Positions 53,696-62,851 of a stretch of 64,000 nucleotides of DNA are shown piece after piece. The DNA lies in contig NZ_CP073639.1 in NCBI RefSeq assembly GCF_029962485.1, forward strand, positions 124,001 to 188,000, given 5' to 3'. How positions within the stretch are numbered: position 1 is the stretch's first letter; each line of letters opens with the position of its first letter. The notes beneath the pieces are model-generated. The model was not told the DNA's origin. It saw nothing but the letters and a program-made list of their open reading frames with translations, and made no database searches. The translations under genes and the position numbers were made by a program. The DNA comes from Burkholderia cepacia. GTDB lineage: Bacteria > Pseudomonadota > Gammaproteobacteria > Burkholderiales > Burkholderiaceae.

Positions 53696-54556
53696 TTACA
53701 CGTTGACGACGCCGCGTCCGAGCTCCACCACGCGACCGCCGACGCTGATCGCGCCAGCCACGCCGACCGACAACCGCAGCAGGCAAGGCCGCCCGACGGC
53801 TTCGCCTTGCTCGACCTGAAACGCGGCAGGCAGATCGCGTCCGGCGGCAAGCAGCCAGCCACCGAGGTTCGCACAGGCCGACCCGGTGCCCGGATCTTCC
53901 GACACACCGCCGCCTTGCTTCACGAAGAAGTAACGGGACACCACCGTCCCCGGGCGTTCCGCGTCGAATGCAAACACATACGCGGTCTTGCGGCCGAGGC
54001 TGCTGGGCGGCCAGATGTCGAGGCGGGCGCTGTCGGGCCGTGCGCGCCGCACGGCTGCGGGGTCCTTGAGCGCGACCAGCAGTTGATCGGCGCCCGTGTT
54101 GACCCAGACCGGCGGCGCGAGCAGATCGTCCTCGGCGAGCCCCAGCAGTGCCGCCGTCTGCGCGTCGGACAATTCGCATGGCGCCGTCTTCGGCATGCCC
54201 GCGTGCGGCGCGACGAACGTCCACACGTCGTCACGCGCGTCGACGTTGACGACGCCGGCCTTGAATTCGAGCGACAGCGCGTCGCCCGTTTTCAGCAGGT
54301 CGCGCACGACATGCGCGGTGCCGAGCGTCGGATGGCCAGCAAAGGCCATTTCATAGCCCGGCGTGAAGATGCGGACCCGCGCGTGCGCATGCTCGGACGG
54401 CAGAACGAAGGTCGTTTCCGACAGGTTGAACTGCACGGCCAGCGCCTGCATGGTCGCGTCGTCCATGCCGCGCGCGTCTTCGAACACGCACAGCGGGTTG
54501 CCGCCGAACGTCGATTCGGCGAAGACATTCAGCAGGCGGAAGGCATACGGCATCAT
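53696..54556 (-). CDS. PhzF-family isomerase/epimerase
   Basis: 286 residues, ATG 54556 (two Met in tandem). PhzF fold made of two diaminopimelate-epimerase-like halves: NVFAESTFGGNPLCVFED, catalytic Glu in NLSETTFVLP, FAGHPTLGTAH and SEDPGTGSACANLGGW. Real PhzF makes phenazines; most homologues are of unknown task, and no phz genes are nearby, so a phenazine role is unlikely. The HD gene follows on the same strand. Confidence 0.9.
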   Translation of the reverse strand: MMPYAFRLLNVFAESTFGGNPLCVFEDARGMDDATMQALAVQFNLSETTFVLPSEHAHARVRIFTPGYEMAFAGHPTLGTAHVVRDLLKTGDALSLEFKAGVVNVDARDDVWTFVAPHAGMPKTAPCELSDAQTAALLGLAEDDLLAPPVWVNTGADQLLVALKDPAAVRRARPDSARLDIWPPSSLGRKTAYVFAFDAERPGTVVSRYFFVKQGGGVSEDPGTGSACANLGGWLLAAGRDLPAAFQVEQGEAVGRPCLLRLSVGVAGAISVGGRVVELGRGVVNV

Positions 54557-54952
54557 TGGAATCTCGCGTAGGGGGCGATTGCCAGACTCTGGTACAGGAT
54601 CGATCGGTTGCTTGCGCCGACGTTCTCGATGCATGGCGTGGCGATGCGGTATGCCATTGTGCCCGCAAGATGTGAAGAAGGGGGGCGGCGCACCTGCGAT
54701 CCGCTTTTCATGCATCATCGGGGTGCTCCGATTCGTCGACGGTGACCCGGTCCGGTCGTTCAGGTTGACGCAACGATGGCGGATATTCTTGTGCTGGAGC
54801 AGCGAGTCGAGTGTGTGCGCGTGCCATTGGCGAGCGCATCCGGATGCGGATCATCCGGTATTACGACCAAGACTGCGACGCCGCGCCCAGGTCACATGTG
54901 TCGGGTTCGGTGTCGCTCGGCGCTTGCCGATTCAGGCGGGCAGGAGGAACAC
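54557..54952. other. 396-bp divergent intergenic region, nothing recognised
   Basis: Between the divergent PhzF and Nudix genes. AGGAGGAAC at 54942-54950 is the Nudix ribosome-binding site. No promoter pair, repeat or small gene could be supported. Confidence 0.4.
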
Positions 54953-55609
54953 ATGGTTTCCGATGGAAACGTGTCGAGCAACGGCGGCGGGCAAGCTGCC
55001 CTGGAAGCGATCGTGCGTGGCGTGGAAGGCTTCCGGATTCCGGCCGCAACGGATTGGCCGACGGCGAAGCAATATCTTGCGGACAACGACGGGCAATGGA
55101 AATTCTCCGCCGTGCTGGTCGCGATCGTTACGCGGCGCGAGCCGACGATCCTGCTGACCAAGCGTTCGTCGGGGCTCAGCGAATACTCGTCGCAGGTGAG
55201 CTTTCCGGGCGGACGTCCGGCGGAGGGAGACGTCGGTATCGGCGCGACGGCGCTGCGCGAAGCGTTCGAGGAAATCGGCCTCGCGTCCGGCGCGGTTCGC
55301 GTGGTCGGGTGCTTGCCGATTCATAAAACCCGAAAGCGGAATCACGCGATCTTTCCCGTGATCGGCATCGTGCCGGAAACCGCCGCATGGGAGGCCGCGC
55401 CGGCCGAAGTCGAGGAGATTTTCGAGTTTCCGTTCTCCGCGTTGCTGAATCCGGACCTGCCGCGTCAGTACAGCGACGGCGAACGCGTGGGCGGCTGGTA
55501 CTGGGCGGACCAGCCGCAGGACATTTGGGGCGTGACCGCGTTCATCCTGAAGTCGCTGGCCGGTCTGGCGCTCGATGCCGGGCACGGGGAGCGGGCCCGT
55601 CTCGACTAG
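54953..55609 (+). CDS. Nudix hydrolase, CoA diphosphatase type
   Basis: 218 residues, ATG 54953 with a near-perfect AGGAGG site. Nudix motif at 87-110 (GRPAEGDVGIGATALREAFE, then EIGL), with REAFEE holding the metal ligands; Asp replaces the first conserved Glu at residue 93, as happens in some CoA-type members. The preceding LLTKRSSGLSEYSSQVSFPGG is the UPF0035/CoA diphosphatase signature, pointing to cleavage of CoA or its derivatives to phosphopantetheine. Stand-alone gene. Confidence 0.85.
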   Translation: MVSDGNVSSNGGGQAALEAIVRGVEGFRIPAATDWPTAKQYLADNDGQWKFSAVLVAIVTRREPTILLTKRSSGLSEYSSQVSFPGGRPAEGDVGIGATALREAFEEIGLASGAVRVVGCLPIHKTRKRNHAIFPVIGIVPETAAWEAAPAEVEEIFEFPFSALLNPDLPRQYSDGERVGGWYWADQPQDIWGVTAFILKSLAGLALDAGHGERARLD

Positions 55610-55652
55610 GTTCACGTAACGGGCGTCAGGCCCGCAAAGGTCGCGCCGGCAG

Positions 55653-56112
55653 ATGGCAGAGACGGTCGGCGACCAAGGCTTCGACATCCCCCGGCGTTAC
55701 TTTGCCGCCGTCGTGATCCTGATCGGCGTCGGTAACGGTCTCCATCGGGTGATCTTTCCACCCGCTTCGCTAGGTACGGCGTTCGGCGTCAATGCGCTGG
55801 CCTTTGCGCCATGGCCGATTGCGGTCGCACTGTGCGCGCCGTTTGCCGGGCGGCTGGCGAACCGCTTGATTGCGACCCCGCGGTCGAACACCGGGGTGTT
55901 GATGTTCCGCGTGGGGATCGGTTTGTTGATGTTGTTGCGTGCGCAACCAACTGTCGACGACTTCCCCTGGTGCGTCGCGCTCTGCGACGTGGGGTGCGGG
56001 TTCATCCTGCTGGCCGTTTTGGCGATTCTGCATGAAGCCGATTCCGCCGTGCTTGAACAACGCACGTTGCTGGATGCGATGTCGAAAATCGCCGGTAGAT
56101 GCCGGTGGTTCG
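55653..56112 (+). pseudogene. Remnant of a DHA2-type MFS drug transporter
   Basis: The open frame (to 56180, overlapping the TetR gene end) contains the mid-part of a 14-helix drug:proton antiporter: FAPWPIAVALCAPFAGRLAN, GVLMFRVGIGLLMLLRAQP and PWCVALCDVGCGFI match transmembrane segments 8-10 of SmvA/QacA-like proteins. The N- and C-terminal parts are missing and the joins (FPPASLGTAFG) are abrupt. Sits next to a TetR-type repressor, a common partner of such pumps, which now seems to serve another operon. Confidence 0.6.
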
Positions 56113-56706
56113 CTAGCGCAGCACCAGATCCAACGGCAGCATCGCCGGTCCGACGGATGCCAGCAGGCGATCCTTCGTGACGCCATCGCGGGACTGGACG
56201 GAAATGCCATGCAACAGCGCGGCATAAAAATCGGCCAGTGCGTCGACATCGGTGCCAGGCTTGAGCTGGCCCTGGTCCAGCGCTTCTCGCAGGCGCTCGA
56301 GGATCGATTGCGTTCGGGCTCGCCGATGCTCGGCCAGCCACGTCATCACGCCTTCGTTACTGGCCGAGTAGTTCGTGGCCGAGGAGACCACCATGCAACC
56401 ATGGGGGCGGCCGCGCCTCGTATAGGTGGCGATCGCGTCATGCAGCATGGTCTCGATCGCCGCGCGGACATTCGTTTCCTTGAGGGCGTGGTCGGCGAAA
56501 CTGCCGTCGCTTTGCTCGTAGAGCATCACGGCTTCCTGGAACAGGGCCTCTTTGCTGCCAAAGGCGGCATAGATGCGTGCAGATGCGATGCCCATGACTT
56601 CGACCAAGTCGGACATCGACGTGCCTTCGTAACCGCGCCGCCAAAACACGAGCATTGCCTGTTTCAAGGCCGCGTCGCGATCAAATTCCCTCGGTCGTCC
56701 TGCCAT
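56113..56706 (-). CDS. TetR-family repressor
   Basis: 197 residues from ATG 56706. DNA-binding helix-turn-helix at residues 8-55 (FDRDAALKQAMLVFWRRGYEG, TSMSDLVEVMGIASARIYAAF as landmarks). Divergent by 111 bp from the sugar isomerase/hydrolase operon, and the gap holds a perfect 11-bp inverted repeat at 56775-56814 over the promoter. The regulator and its probable operator can therefore be read together. Confidence 0.9.
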   Translation of the reverse strand: MAGRPREFDRDAALKQAMLVFWRRGYEGTSMSDLVEVMGIASARIYAAFGSKEALFQEAVMLYEQSDGSFADHALKETNVRAAIETMLHDAIATYTRRGRPHGCMVVSSATNYSASNEGVMTWLAEHRRARTQSILERLREALDQGQLKPGTDVDALADFYAALLHGISVQSRDGVTKDRLLASVGPAMLPLDLVLR

Positions 56707-56757
56707 TGCCCCTCTCGTTTGCAATACGTCGATGCGCTGATTTTATCGCGTGCGGTG

Positions 56758-56814
56758 TTGACACGACAGATTCCCATGTCCTATTCTTTGTCGATCAATA
56801 AACAATAGGACATG
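56758..56814 (+). promoter_or_regulatory. Promoter with TetR-type operator for the isomerase/hydrolase operon
   Basis: TTGACA (56758-56763) and TATTCT (56782-56787) are an 18-bp-spaced sigma70 pair. CATGTCCTATT (56775-56785) and AATAGGACATG (56804-56814) form a perfect 11-bp inverted repeat with 18 bp between arms; the left arm covers the -10 and the right arm covers the ribosome-binding site. Binding would block both transcription and, if on RNA, translation start. Confidence 0.7.
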
Positions 56815-56817
56815 CAT

Positions 56818-57873
56818 ATGCGTACCCTCAAGGGGCCCAGCCTCCATCTTGCGCAGTTCGCCGCCGACGTCGCGCCCTTCGACAGCTTGCCGAACATCGC
56901 GCAATGGGCCGCTGGTCTTGGTTTCAAGGCACTGCAGATTCCCGCTTGGGACCGGCGCTTGTTCGATGTGGAGACCGCTGCGCATAGCCAGGATTACTGC
57001 GACGAAGTGCGAGGCACCCTGGCCGAGCACGGCCTGGAGATCAGCGAGTTGACGACGCACATCTTCGGGCAACTGGTTGCCGTGCATCCGGCCTACGACG
57101 CGATGTGCGACAGCTTCGTCCCGGAGCCCCTGCGTGGCAATCCTGCCAGGCGCACGGCGTGGGCGCTGGATCGACTCGAGTTGGCGGCACGCGCTTCACG
57201 GCGCCTGGGGCTGACCGATATGGGCACCTTCTCGGGCTCGCTGGCGTGGCCCTACCTGTTTCCGTTCCCGCAACGGCCCGCGGGCCTGATCGAGACGGCC
57301 TTCGACGAACTGGCGCGCCGCTGGCGGCCGATTCTCGATGTCTGCGATGACAACGGCGTCAACCTTTGTTACGAGATCCACCCCAGCGAAGATCTGCATG
57401 ACGGCGTCACTTTCGAACGCTTCCATGCGTTGGTCGGCCAGCACGCGCGTTGCAAGATCCTGTTCGATCCCAGCCATTTCGTGATGCAGCAACTGGACTA
57501 TCTGGCCTACATCGACATCTATCGCGAACACATCCGCATGTTCCATGTGAAAGACGCGGAATTCCGGCCTTCGGGGCGGCAAGGCATCTACGGTGGCTAC
57601 AGTTCATGGCTTGATCGTGCCGGCCGTTTCCGTTCGCTTGGCGACGGTCAGGTCGACTTCAAGACGATCTTTTCCAAACTCGCGCAGTACGACTACACGG
57701 GCTGGGCGGTCCTGGAGTGGGAGTGTTGCCTGAAAAATCAGGAGGACGGCGCACGCGAAGGCGTTGCGTTCATCAACGACCACATGATCCGCGTGACGGA
57801 GCGCGCCTTCGACGATTTCGCCGGCGCGGCGGTCAATGCACGGCAAATTCACACCATGCTCGGCATGGCGTGA
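56818..57873 (+). CDS. Sugar phosphate isomerase/epimerase-like TIM-barrel protein
   Basis: 351 residues; ATG 56818 is preferred over 56812 because it has the better spacing to AGGA. AP endonuclease-2 / xylose-isomerase-like barrel: LGFKALQIPAWDRRLF, the E..P metal motif in CYEIHPSEDLHD, ILFDPSHF, MFHVKDAEF, and a closing W.VLEWEC with Glu. Members convert sugars or other polyols with divalent metal. First gene of a TetR-controlled operon with two alpha/beta hydrolases. Natural substrate unknown. Confidence 0.85.
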   Translation: MRTLKGPSLHLAQFAADVAPFDSLPNIAQWAAGLGFKALQIPAWDRRLFDVETAAHSQDYCDEVRGTLAEHGLEISELTTHIFGQLVAVHPAYDAMCDSFVPEPLRGNPARRTAWALDRLELAARASRRLGLTDMGTFSGSLAWPYLFPFPQRPAGLIETAFDELARRWRPILDVCDDNGVNLCYEIHPSEDLHDGVTFERFHALVGQHARCKILFDPSHFVMQQLDYLAYIDIYREHIRMFHVKDAEFRPSGRQGIYGGYSSWLDRAGRFRSLGDGQVDFKTIFSKLAQYDYTGWAVLEWECCLKNQEDGAREGVAFINDHMIRVTERAFDDFAGAAVNARQIHTMLGMA

Positions 57874-57903
57874 GCCGCTCCCACCTCACTACGGAAAATC
57901 GAT

Positions 57904-58788
57904 ATGTCCGCTCAACTTCTGTCGCCGTCGTCTGGCTCCAACGGCTTTACTCATCAATATGTCCGCATCGACGGCCAGCGGGTACATTGCGTCATCGCCG
58001 GCACGGGCGCCCCGGTCCTGCTGATTCCCGGTTGGCCGCAGACCTGGTACGCATGGCGCCACGTCATGCGGGCGCTCGAGGAACGTGGGTTCATGGCCAT
58101 TGCAGTCGACCCGCCAGGCACCGGCTATTCCGACCGGCCTCACGATGGTTACGACACGGGGCACATTGCCGCGATCATGCATCGCGTGATGGTGGAACTT
58201 GGCTTCGACACCTACCAGGTGGCAGGCCACGATGTCGGGATGTGGGTGGCCTATGCGTTGGCCAGCGACCAGCCCGAGGCAGTGACGGCGCTGGCATTGA
58301 CCGAGGCGGTGATCCCCGGGCTGGCGCCCGCGCCTTCGATCTTCGTTCCACCGGAAGAAAACATCTTCCTGTGGCATTTCATGTTCAACCAGCTGGTCGA
58401 CCTGCCCGAAACGCTGATTGCGGGGCGTGAACGGGCCTACCTGGAGTTCATGTTCAATCGCTGGTCGTTCCGGCGCGACCGCGTGGCCGTCGATGTCTAC
58501 GTCGATGCCTATTCATCACCGGGTGGCCTGCGTGGCGGTTTCTCCTACTACCGCGCGATCCCGGAGACGGTTCGCCAGAATCAGGCGCGGGCAAAGCGCA
58601 AGCTGACGATGCCGGTGCTCGCCATCGGCGCGGAACATGCCACCCGCGATGCGCCGCTGGTTACCATGCGGGACAACGTGACTGATCTGCAGGGCGCGGT
58701 CGTGCCCGACTGCGGACACTTCATTATGGAGGAGGCGCCCGAGGTCTTTATCGGGCACCTGATCCCCTTCCTGGAACGGAGCCGCTGA
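57904..58788 (+). CDS. Alpha/beta hydrolase, epoxide hydrolase/dehalogenase-like
   Basis: 294 residues. Oxyanion motif LLIPGWPQTWYAWR, nucleophile in GHDVGMWVAY (Asp-type elbow) and the closing DCGHFIMEEAPE with His. An Asp nucleophile favours an epoxide hydrolase or haloalkane-dehalogenase-like reaction over a Ser esterase. Second gene of the operon, 30 bp after the isomerase; third gene follows after 1 bp. Confidence 0.85.
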   Translation: MSAQLLSPSSGSNGFTHQYVRIDGQRVHCVIAGTGAPVLLIPGWPQTWYAWRHVMRALEERGFMAIAVDPPGTGYSDRPHDGYDTGHIAAIMHRVMVELGFDTYQVAGHDVGMWVAYALASDQPEAVTALALTEAVIPGLAPAPSIFVPPEENIFLWHFMFNQLVDLPETLIAGRERAYLEFMFNRWSFRRDRVAVDVYVDAYSSPGGLRGGFSYYRAIPETVRQNQARAKRKLTMPVLAIGAEHATRDAPLVTMRDNVTDLQGAVVPDCGHFIMEEAPEVFIGHLIPFLERSR

Positions 58789-58789
58789 T

Positions 58790-59725
58790 ATGCCGGTCGA
58801 CGCCGACATTGCGGCATTGCTGGAACAACTGGCCTTGGGCGAACCCGCTTCGTCCCTGACCGAGTTGCGCGATGCCACGGATAGCGCGCTGCGGGCGTGG
58901 CACGGGCCATTGGAATCCGTCGACCGCGTTGAAACCTTCGCGGTGCCGACGCGCGACGGGCAACAGATACGCATGCGCGCCTATTGGCCATCCGGTATCG
59001 GGGATGGCGGGTTACCTCAACCGGCCATCGTTTATGCGCATGGTGGCGGGTGGTGCCTGGGTACACTCGACCTCTACGACAATCCTTGCAGCGCCTTGGC
59101 CAGCGCGACGCGCTGTGTCGTGCTTTCAGTCGATTACCGGCTTGCGCCCGAGCATAAATTCCCGGGGCCGCTGGAGGACTTCTGCGATGCGCTGGCCTGG
59201 GTGTTTCGACATGCGGGCAGACTGGGGATCGACCTCGGGCGCATCGCCGTCGGCGGCGACAGCGCAGGGGGCAACCTCGCGGCGGCGGCCTGTCTGGTCG
59301 CCCGCGAGCAAGGCGGCCCTTCCATCGCGCATCAGCTGCTGCTGTACCCGCCGCTCGATGCGTCCATGGACACGGCGTCCTACCGGACTTACGGGCAGGG
59401 CTACTATCTGACGAAAGAGGTCATGCAGTACTGCTATGCAATGTATCTGAACGATCCGGCCGAGGGCGGATCGCCTTACGTGTCGCCGCTGCGCGCGGGC
59501 TCGCATGAGGGGTTGCCGCCCGTCACATTGCTCGCGTGTGAATTCGATCCGTTGCACGGCGATGCGCAAGCGTATGCGGAGCGGTTACGGCATGCCAACG
59601 TGCCGGTCAATCTGCGTGTGCTGCCCGGAATGGTGCATGGCTGCATTCATATGTGTGGCGTGACGCCGGCAGCGCGCCGTTTGTTCGAGTGGGCCGCAGC
59701 GGATATGCGCAACGTGTTCCGATAG
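58790..59725 (+). CDS. Alpha/beta hydrolase fold-3 (HSL family) esterase
   Basis: 311 residues. HGGGWCLG oxyanion-hole motif, nucleophile serine in GGDSAGGNLA, FDPLHGDAQAYAE for the acid and MVHGCIHMC for the His complete the hormone-sensitive-lipase-type triad. Ester or lactone hydrolysis is expected. Third gene of the TetR-controlled operon; GGAACGGAG upstream. Together with the isomerase and the Asp-type hydrolase it suggests catabolism of an esterified or epoxidised compound (inference). Confidence 0.88.
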   Translation: MPVDADIAALLEQLALGEPASSLTELRDATDSALRAWHGPLESVDRVETFAVPTRDGQQIRMRAYWPSGIGDGGLPQPAIVYAHGGGWCLGTLDLYDNPCSALASATRCVVLSVDYRLAPEHKFPGPLEDFCDALAWVFRHAGRLGIDLGRIAVGGDSAGGNLAAAACLVAREQGGPSIAHQLLLYPPLDASMDTASYRTYGQGYYLTKEVMQYCYAMYLNDPAEGGSPYVSPLRAGSHEGLPPVTLLACEFDPLHGDAQAYAERLRHANVPVNLRVLPGMVHGCIHMCGVTPAARRLFEWAAADMRNVFR

Positions 59726-59884
59726 CGATCCGCTTGCGCATGGTTCCAATGCGCAGTGTCGCCAGGCGGGGTTGAACGGCTCGCGGGTGCCGCTGCATGC
59801 GGCTTTTGCCGTGGCATCCGCATCAATGTCGATCGTCCGACCATGCGGGCTGGCATCGCATTCGGGCCGCTCCAGGTGCTCCAG

Positions 59885-60868
59885 TCAATGCGACGACACG
59901 AACACCGCATCCTCGAATGCTTCCGGAATCGCGAAGCTTGCGCGCATGCGCTGCGTCTCCTTCGCCGGCGTCAGGCCGAACAGGCGCTTGAATTCCCGGC
60001 TGAACTGCGACGGGCTCGTATAGCCGACCGCGTAGCCGGCCGCCTCCGCCGTCAGGTCCTGACGCACCATCAACAACCGCGCCTGATGCAAGCGCGTCGA
60101 CTTCAGGTATTGCATCGGCGATACCTGCGTGATCGCCTTGAAGTGACTGTGAAAGCTCGGCACGCTCATGCCGGCTTCGTCGGCCAGTTGCGACACGTCG
60201 AGCGGCTGCGCGTAGTCGGCGTGGATCACGCGCAGTGAACGACCGATCCGGCCGAACTGCCCGCGCATCGCAAGCGCGCTGCGCATCGCGCTGCCCTGCG
60301 CGCCGGTGAGCACGCGGAAATACAACTCGCGCAGCAGCGCCGGGCCGAGCACCGCGGCGTCGAGCGGCCGGTGCATGGCCTCGACGAAACGCAGCACCGA
60401 TGCGTGCATCGTTTGATCCATCGGCGTCGACATCATGCTTCGCGGTGGCTGCACGGGTTCCGCGCTGCCTTCGCGGTCGATCTGCGCCGCGAGTTCGGCG
60501 GCCAGCGTGAAATCGAGGTGCAGATTCAGCGCGAGCAGCGGGCGCTCGGGCGTCGCATCGGTTTCCATGCTGAACGGGACGGGCACGGACACGGCCAGGT
60601 AATGGTGTTCGTCGTACAGATAGCGCTCGCCGCCGAAGTAGCCGCGCTTGGATCCCTGGCACACGATCACGATGCCCGGGTCGTACAGCACCGGCGTGCG
60701 CGACAGCGCGCGGTTCGAGCGCAGGATGCGCACGCTCGGCAGTGCCGTCAGGTTGTAGCCTTCGTCGGGCGCCAGCGTGCGCAGCAGCGTCACCAGGCGC
60801 TTCCGGTCGCGCGGCGGCAGCGATGGCGCTGGAGTCGAGGTGGGGGCGGCACTCATAGGTTTGTGCAA
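59885..60868 (-). CDS. AraC-family regulator, AraC_N type (YqhC-like)
   Basis: 327 residues. N-terminal AraC_N cupin-like part (PVLYDPGIVIVCQGSKRGYFG, YLAVSVPVPFSMET) and a C-terminal double helix-turn-helix (DVSQLADEAGMSVPSFHSHF, EAAGYAVGYTSPSQFSREF). The pattern is that of regulators of aldehyde or oxidoreductase genes, such as YqhC. It is divergent from the SDR gene by 82 bp, a classic arrangement, so it probably controls it. Two possible starts (60868 and 60856) lie 12 bp apart. Confidence 0.88.
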   Translation of the reverse strand: MHKPMSAAPTSTPAPSLPPRDRKRLVTLLRTLAPDEGYNLTALPSVRILRSNRALSRTPVLYDPGIVIVCQGSKRGYFGGERYLYDEHHYLAVSVPVPFSMETDATPERPLLALNLHLDFTLAAELAAQIDREGSAEPVQPPRSMMSTPMDQTMHASVLRFVEAMHRPLDAAVLGPALLRELYFRVLTGAQGSAMRSALAMRGQFGRIGRSLRVIHADYAQPLDVSQLADEAGMSVPSFHSHFKAITQVSPMQYLKSTRLHQARLLMVRQDLTAEAAGYAVGYTSPSQFSREFKRLFGLTPAKETQRMRASFAIPEAFEDAVFVSSH

Positions 60869-60950
60869 GAAAATCAGTGGAATCGGGCTTAATCGGCGTC
60901 GATGGTCAGACTAGTATGCATGCTCCAATCGAGATTCGGGAGAAGCACAC

Positions 60951-61784
60951 ATGGCATCCGGCAACATCATGCTCATCACGGGCGTCAGCAGTGGCTTCGG
61001 CCGCGCGCTGGCACAGGAGGCGCTGGCGGCCGGTCACACGGTGGTCGGGACGGTGCGAGGCGCGCAGGCGGCGCGGGAATTCGAAGCGCTGTCCGCGCAG
61101 GCGGCGTTCGCGCGCGTGCTCGACGTGACCGACTTCGAGCGCATCGACGGCGTCGTCGCGGAGATCGAGGCGAACGTCGGGCCCGTCGACGTGCTGGTGA
61201 ACAACGCTGGCTACGGGCACGAAGGGATCATGGAGGAAGCGCCGCTCGCGGAGATGCGCCGGCAATTCGACGTGAACGTGTTCGGCGCGGTTGCGATGAT
61301 GAAGGCCGTCGTGCCGTTCATGCGAGAACGCCGGCGCGGGCGCATCCTGAACATCACGTCGATGGGCGGCCACATCACGATGCCGGGTATCGCTTACTAC
61401 TGCGGCAGCAAATTCGCGCTGGAAGGCATTTCCGAAACGCTCGGCAAGGAGCTCGCGCCGTTCGGCATCGCGGTGACGGCCGTGGCGCCGGGATCGTTCC
61501 GAACCGACTGGGCTGGCCGCTCGATGGCGCGCACGCCGCGCTCGATCGCCGACTACGACGCGCTCTTCGACCCGATCCGTCAGGCGCGCGAGGAGAAGAG
61601 CGGCAAGCAGCCCGGCGATCCCGCGAAGGCCGCGCGGGCGATGCTCGCCGTCATCGCGGCCGACCACCCGCCCGCGCATCTGCTGCTCGGCAGCGATGCG
61701 CTGCGGCTCGTGCGGAACAAGCTGTCGGCACTGGACGACGAAATCCGCGCGTGGGAGGCCGTGACGGTCTCGACGGACGGCTGA
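60951..61784 (+). CDS. Short-chain dehydrogenase/reductase
   Basis: 277 residues. TGVSSGFGRALAQ is the NAD(P) motif, NNAGYGHEG the structural one, and the catalytic Ser (NITSMGGH), Tyr and Lys (YYCGSK) are present. A DWAG...SMARTPRSIADY region and EEKSGKQPGDPAKAARAM follow, as in a common group of classical SDRs of unknown substrate. Under control of the divergent AraC_N regulator by position. Followed by the haloperoxidase-like hydrolase 154 bp on. Confidence 0.9.
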   Translation: MASGNIMLITGVSSGFGRALAQEALAAGHTVVGTVRGAQAAREFEALSAQAAFARVLDVTDFERIDGVVAEIEANVGPVDVLVNNAGYGHEGIMEEAPLAEMRRQFDVNVFGAVAMMKAVVPFMRERRRGRILNITSMGGHITMPGIAYYCGSKFALEGISETLGKELAPFGIAVTAVAPGSFRTDWAGRSMARTPRSIADYDALFDPIRQAREEKSGKQPGDPAKAARAMLAVIAADHPPAHLLLGSDALRLVRNKLSALDDEIRAWEAVTVSTDG

Positions 61785-61938
61785 CGCGCGCGGTGCGCGA
61801 CGCAACGGCGCCGTTCATTTCCTGCCGGTGGATGATCGGCCGTCGCGTCGCGTCGTGGCGTCGTGGTTTCACAATAATGTCCGATAATGACCGTCGGCCA
61901 GTGCGCCACGTTCATCCACCTCACAGGAGTCAATCGCG

Positions 61939-62775
61939 ATGCCATACGTCACCACGAAGGATCACGTCGAGATCTTCTACAAGGACTGGGGCCCGAAGGA
62001 CGCGCAGCCCATCATGTTCCACCATGGCTGGCCGCTGTCCGGCGACGACTGGGATGCACAGATGCTCTTCTTCGTACAGAAGGGCTATCGCGTGATCGCG
62101 CACGACCGGCGCGGCCACGGCCGCTCGGCGCAAGTCTCGGACGGCCACGACATGGATCACTACGCCGCGGACGCATTCGCGGTCGTCGAGGCGCTCGACC
62201 TGCGCAATGCCGTGCATATCGGTCACTCGACCGGTGGCGGCGAAGTCGCGCGTTACGTCGCGAAGCACGGCGAGCCGGCCGGCCGCGTCGCGAAGGCCGT
62301 GCTGGTCAGCGCGGTACCGCCGCTGATGCTGAAAACCGAATCGAACCCCGAAGGCCTGCCGCTCGAGGTGTTCGACGGCTTCCGGAAAGCGCTCGCCGAC
62401 AATCGCGCGCAGTTCTTCCTGGACGTGCCGAGCGGCCCGTTCTACGGGTTCAACCGGGAAGGTGCAACCGTGCATCAGGGCGTGATCCGCAACTGGTGGC
62501 GCCAGGGCATGGAAGGCAGCGCGAAGGCGCACTACGAAGGCATCAAGGCGTTCTCGGAAACCGATCAGACCGGCGACCTGAAGTCGATCTCCGTCCCGAC
62601 GCTCGTGCTGCACGGCGAAGACGACCAGATCGTGCCGATCGCGGATTCCGCGCTGAAGTCGGTCAAGCTGCTGAAGAACGGCACGCTGAAAACCTACCCG
62701 GGCTATTCGCACGGGATGCTGACGGTCAACGCGGACGTCCTGAACGCCGACCTGCTGGCGTTCGTGCAGGCGTAA
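61939..62775 (+). CDS. Alpha/beta hydrolase, non-haem chloroperoxidase/arylesterase-like
   Basis: 278 residues. HHGWPLSGDDWD oxyanion motif, nucleophile in GHSTGGGEVARY, LHGEDDQIVPIA for the acid and YPGYSHGM for the His. The sequence is of the bacterial non-haem haloperoxidase group; such enzymes act as esterases and, with acetate and peroxide, form peracids. In the same direction as the SDR gene, 154 bp away. Terminator hairpin 45 bp after the stop. Confidence 0.9.
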   Translation: MPYVTTKDHVEIFYKDWGPKDAQPIMFHHGWPLSGDDWDAQMLFFVQKGYRVIAHDRRGHGRSAQVSDGHDMDHYAADAFAVVEALDLRNAVHIGHSTGGGEVARYVAKHGEPAGRVAKAVLVSAVPPLMLKTESNPEGLPLEVFDGFRKALADNRAQFFLDVPSGPFYGFNREGATVHQGVIRNWWRQGMEGSAKAHYEGIKAFSETDQTGDLKSISVPTLVLHGEDDQIVPIADSALKSVKLLKNGTLKTYPGYSHGMLTVNADVLNADLLAFVQA

Positions 62776-62819
62776 CGATGTCGGGCGCATGCCTGCTTCG
62801 GCGGGCTGCGCCATGATGG

Positions 62820-62846
62820 GCGGCAGGCGATCCGACCGCCTGCCGC
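62820..62846. terminator. Bidirectional terminator between hydrolase and LysR genes
   Basis: GCGGCAGGCG (62820-62829) and CGCCTGCCGC (62837-62846) form a perfect 10-bp stem with a 7-base loop, between convergent genes. Confidence 0.7.
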
Positions 62847-62851
62847 AGGTT

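Noticed and set aside
53696..54556. Phenazine biosynthesis suggested by the PhzF family name
   Set aside because: No other phz genes in the window and most PhzF homologues do other work.
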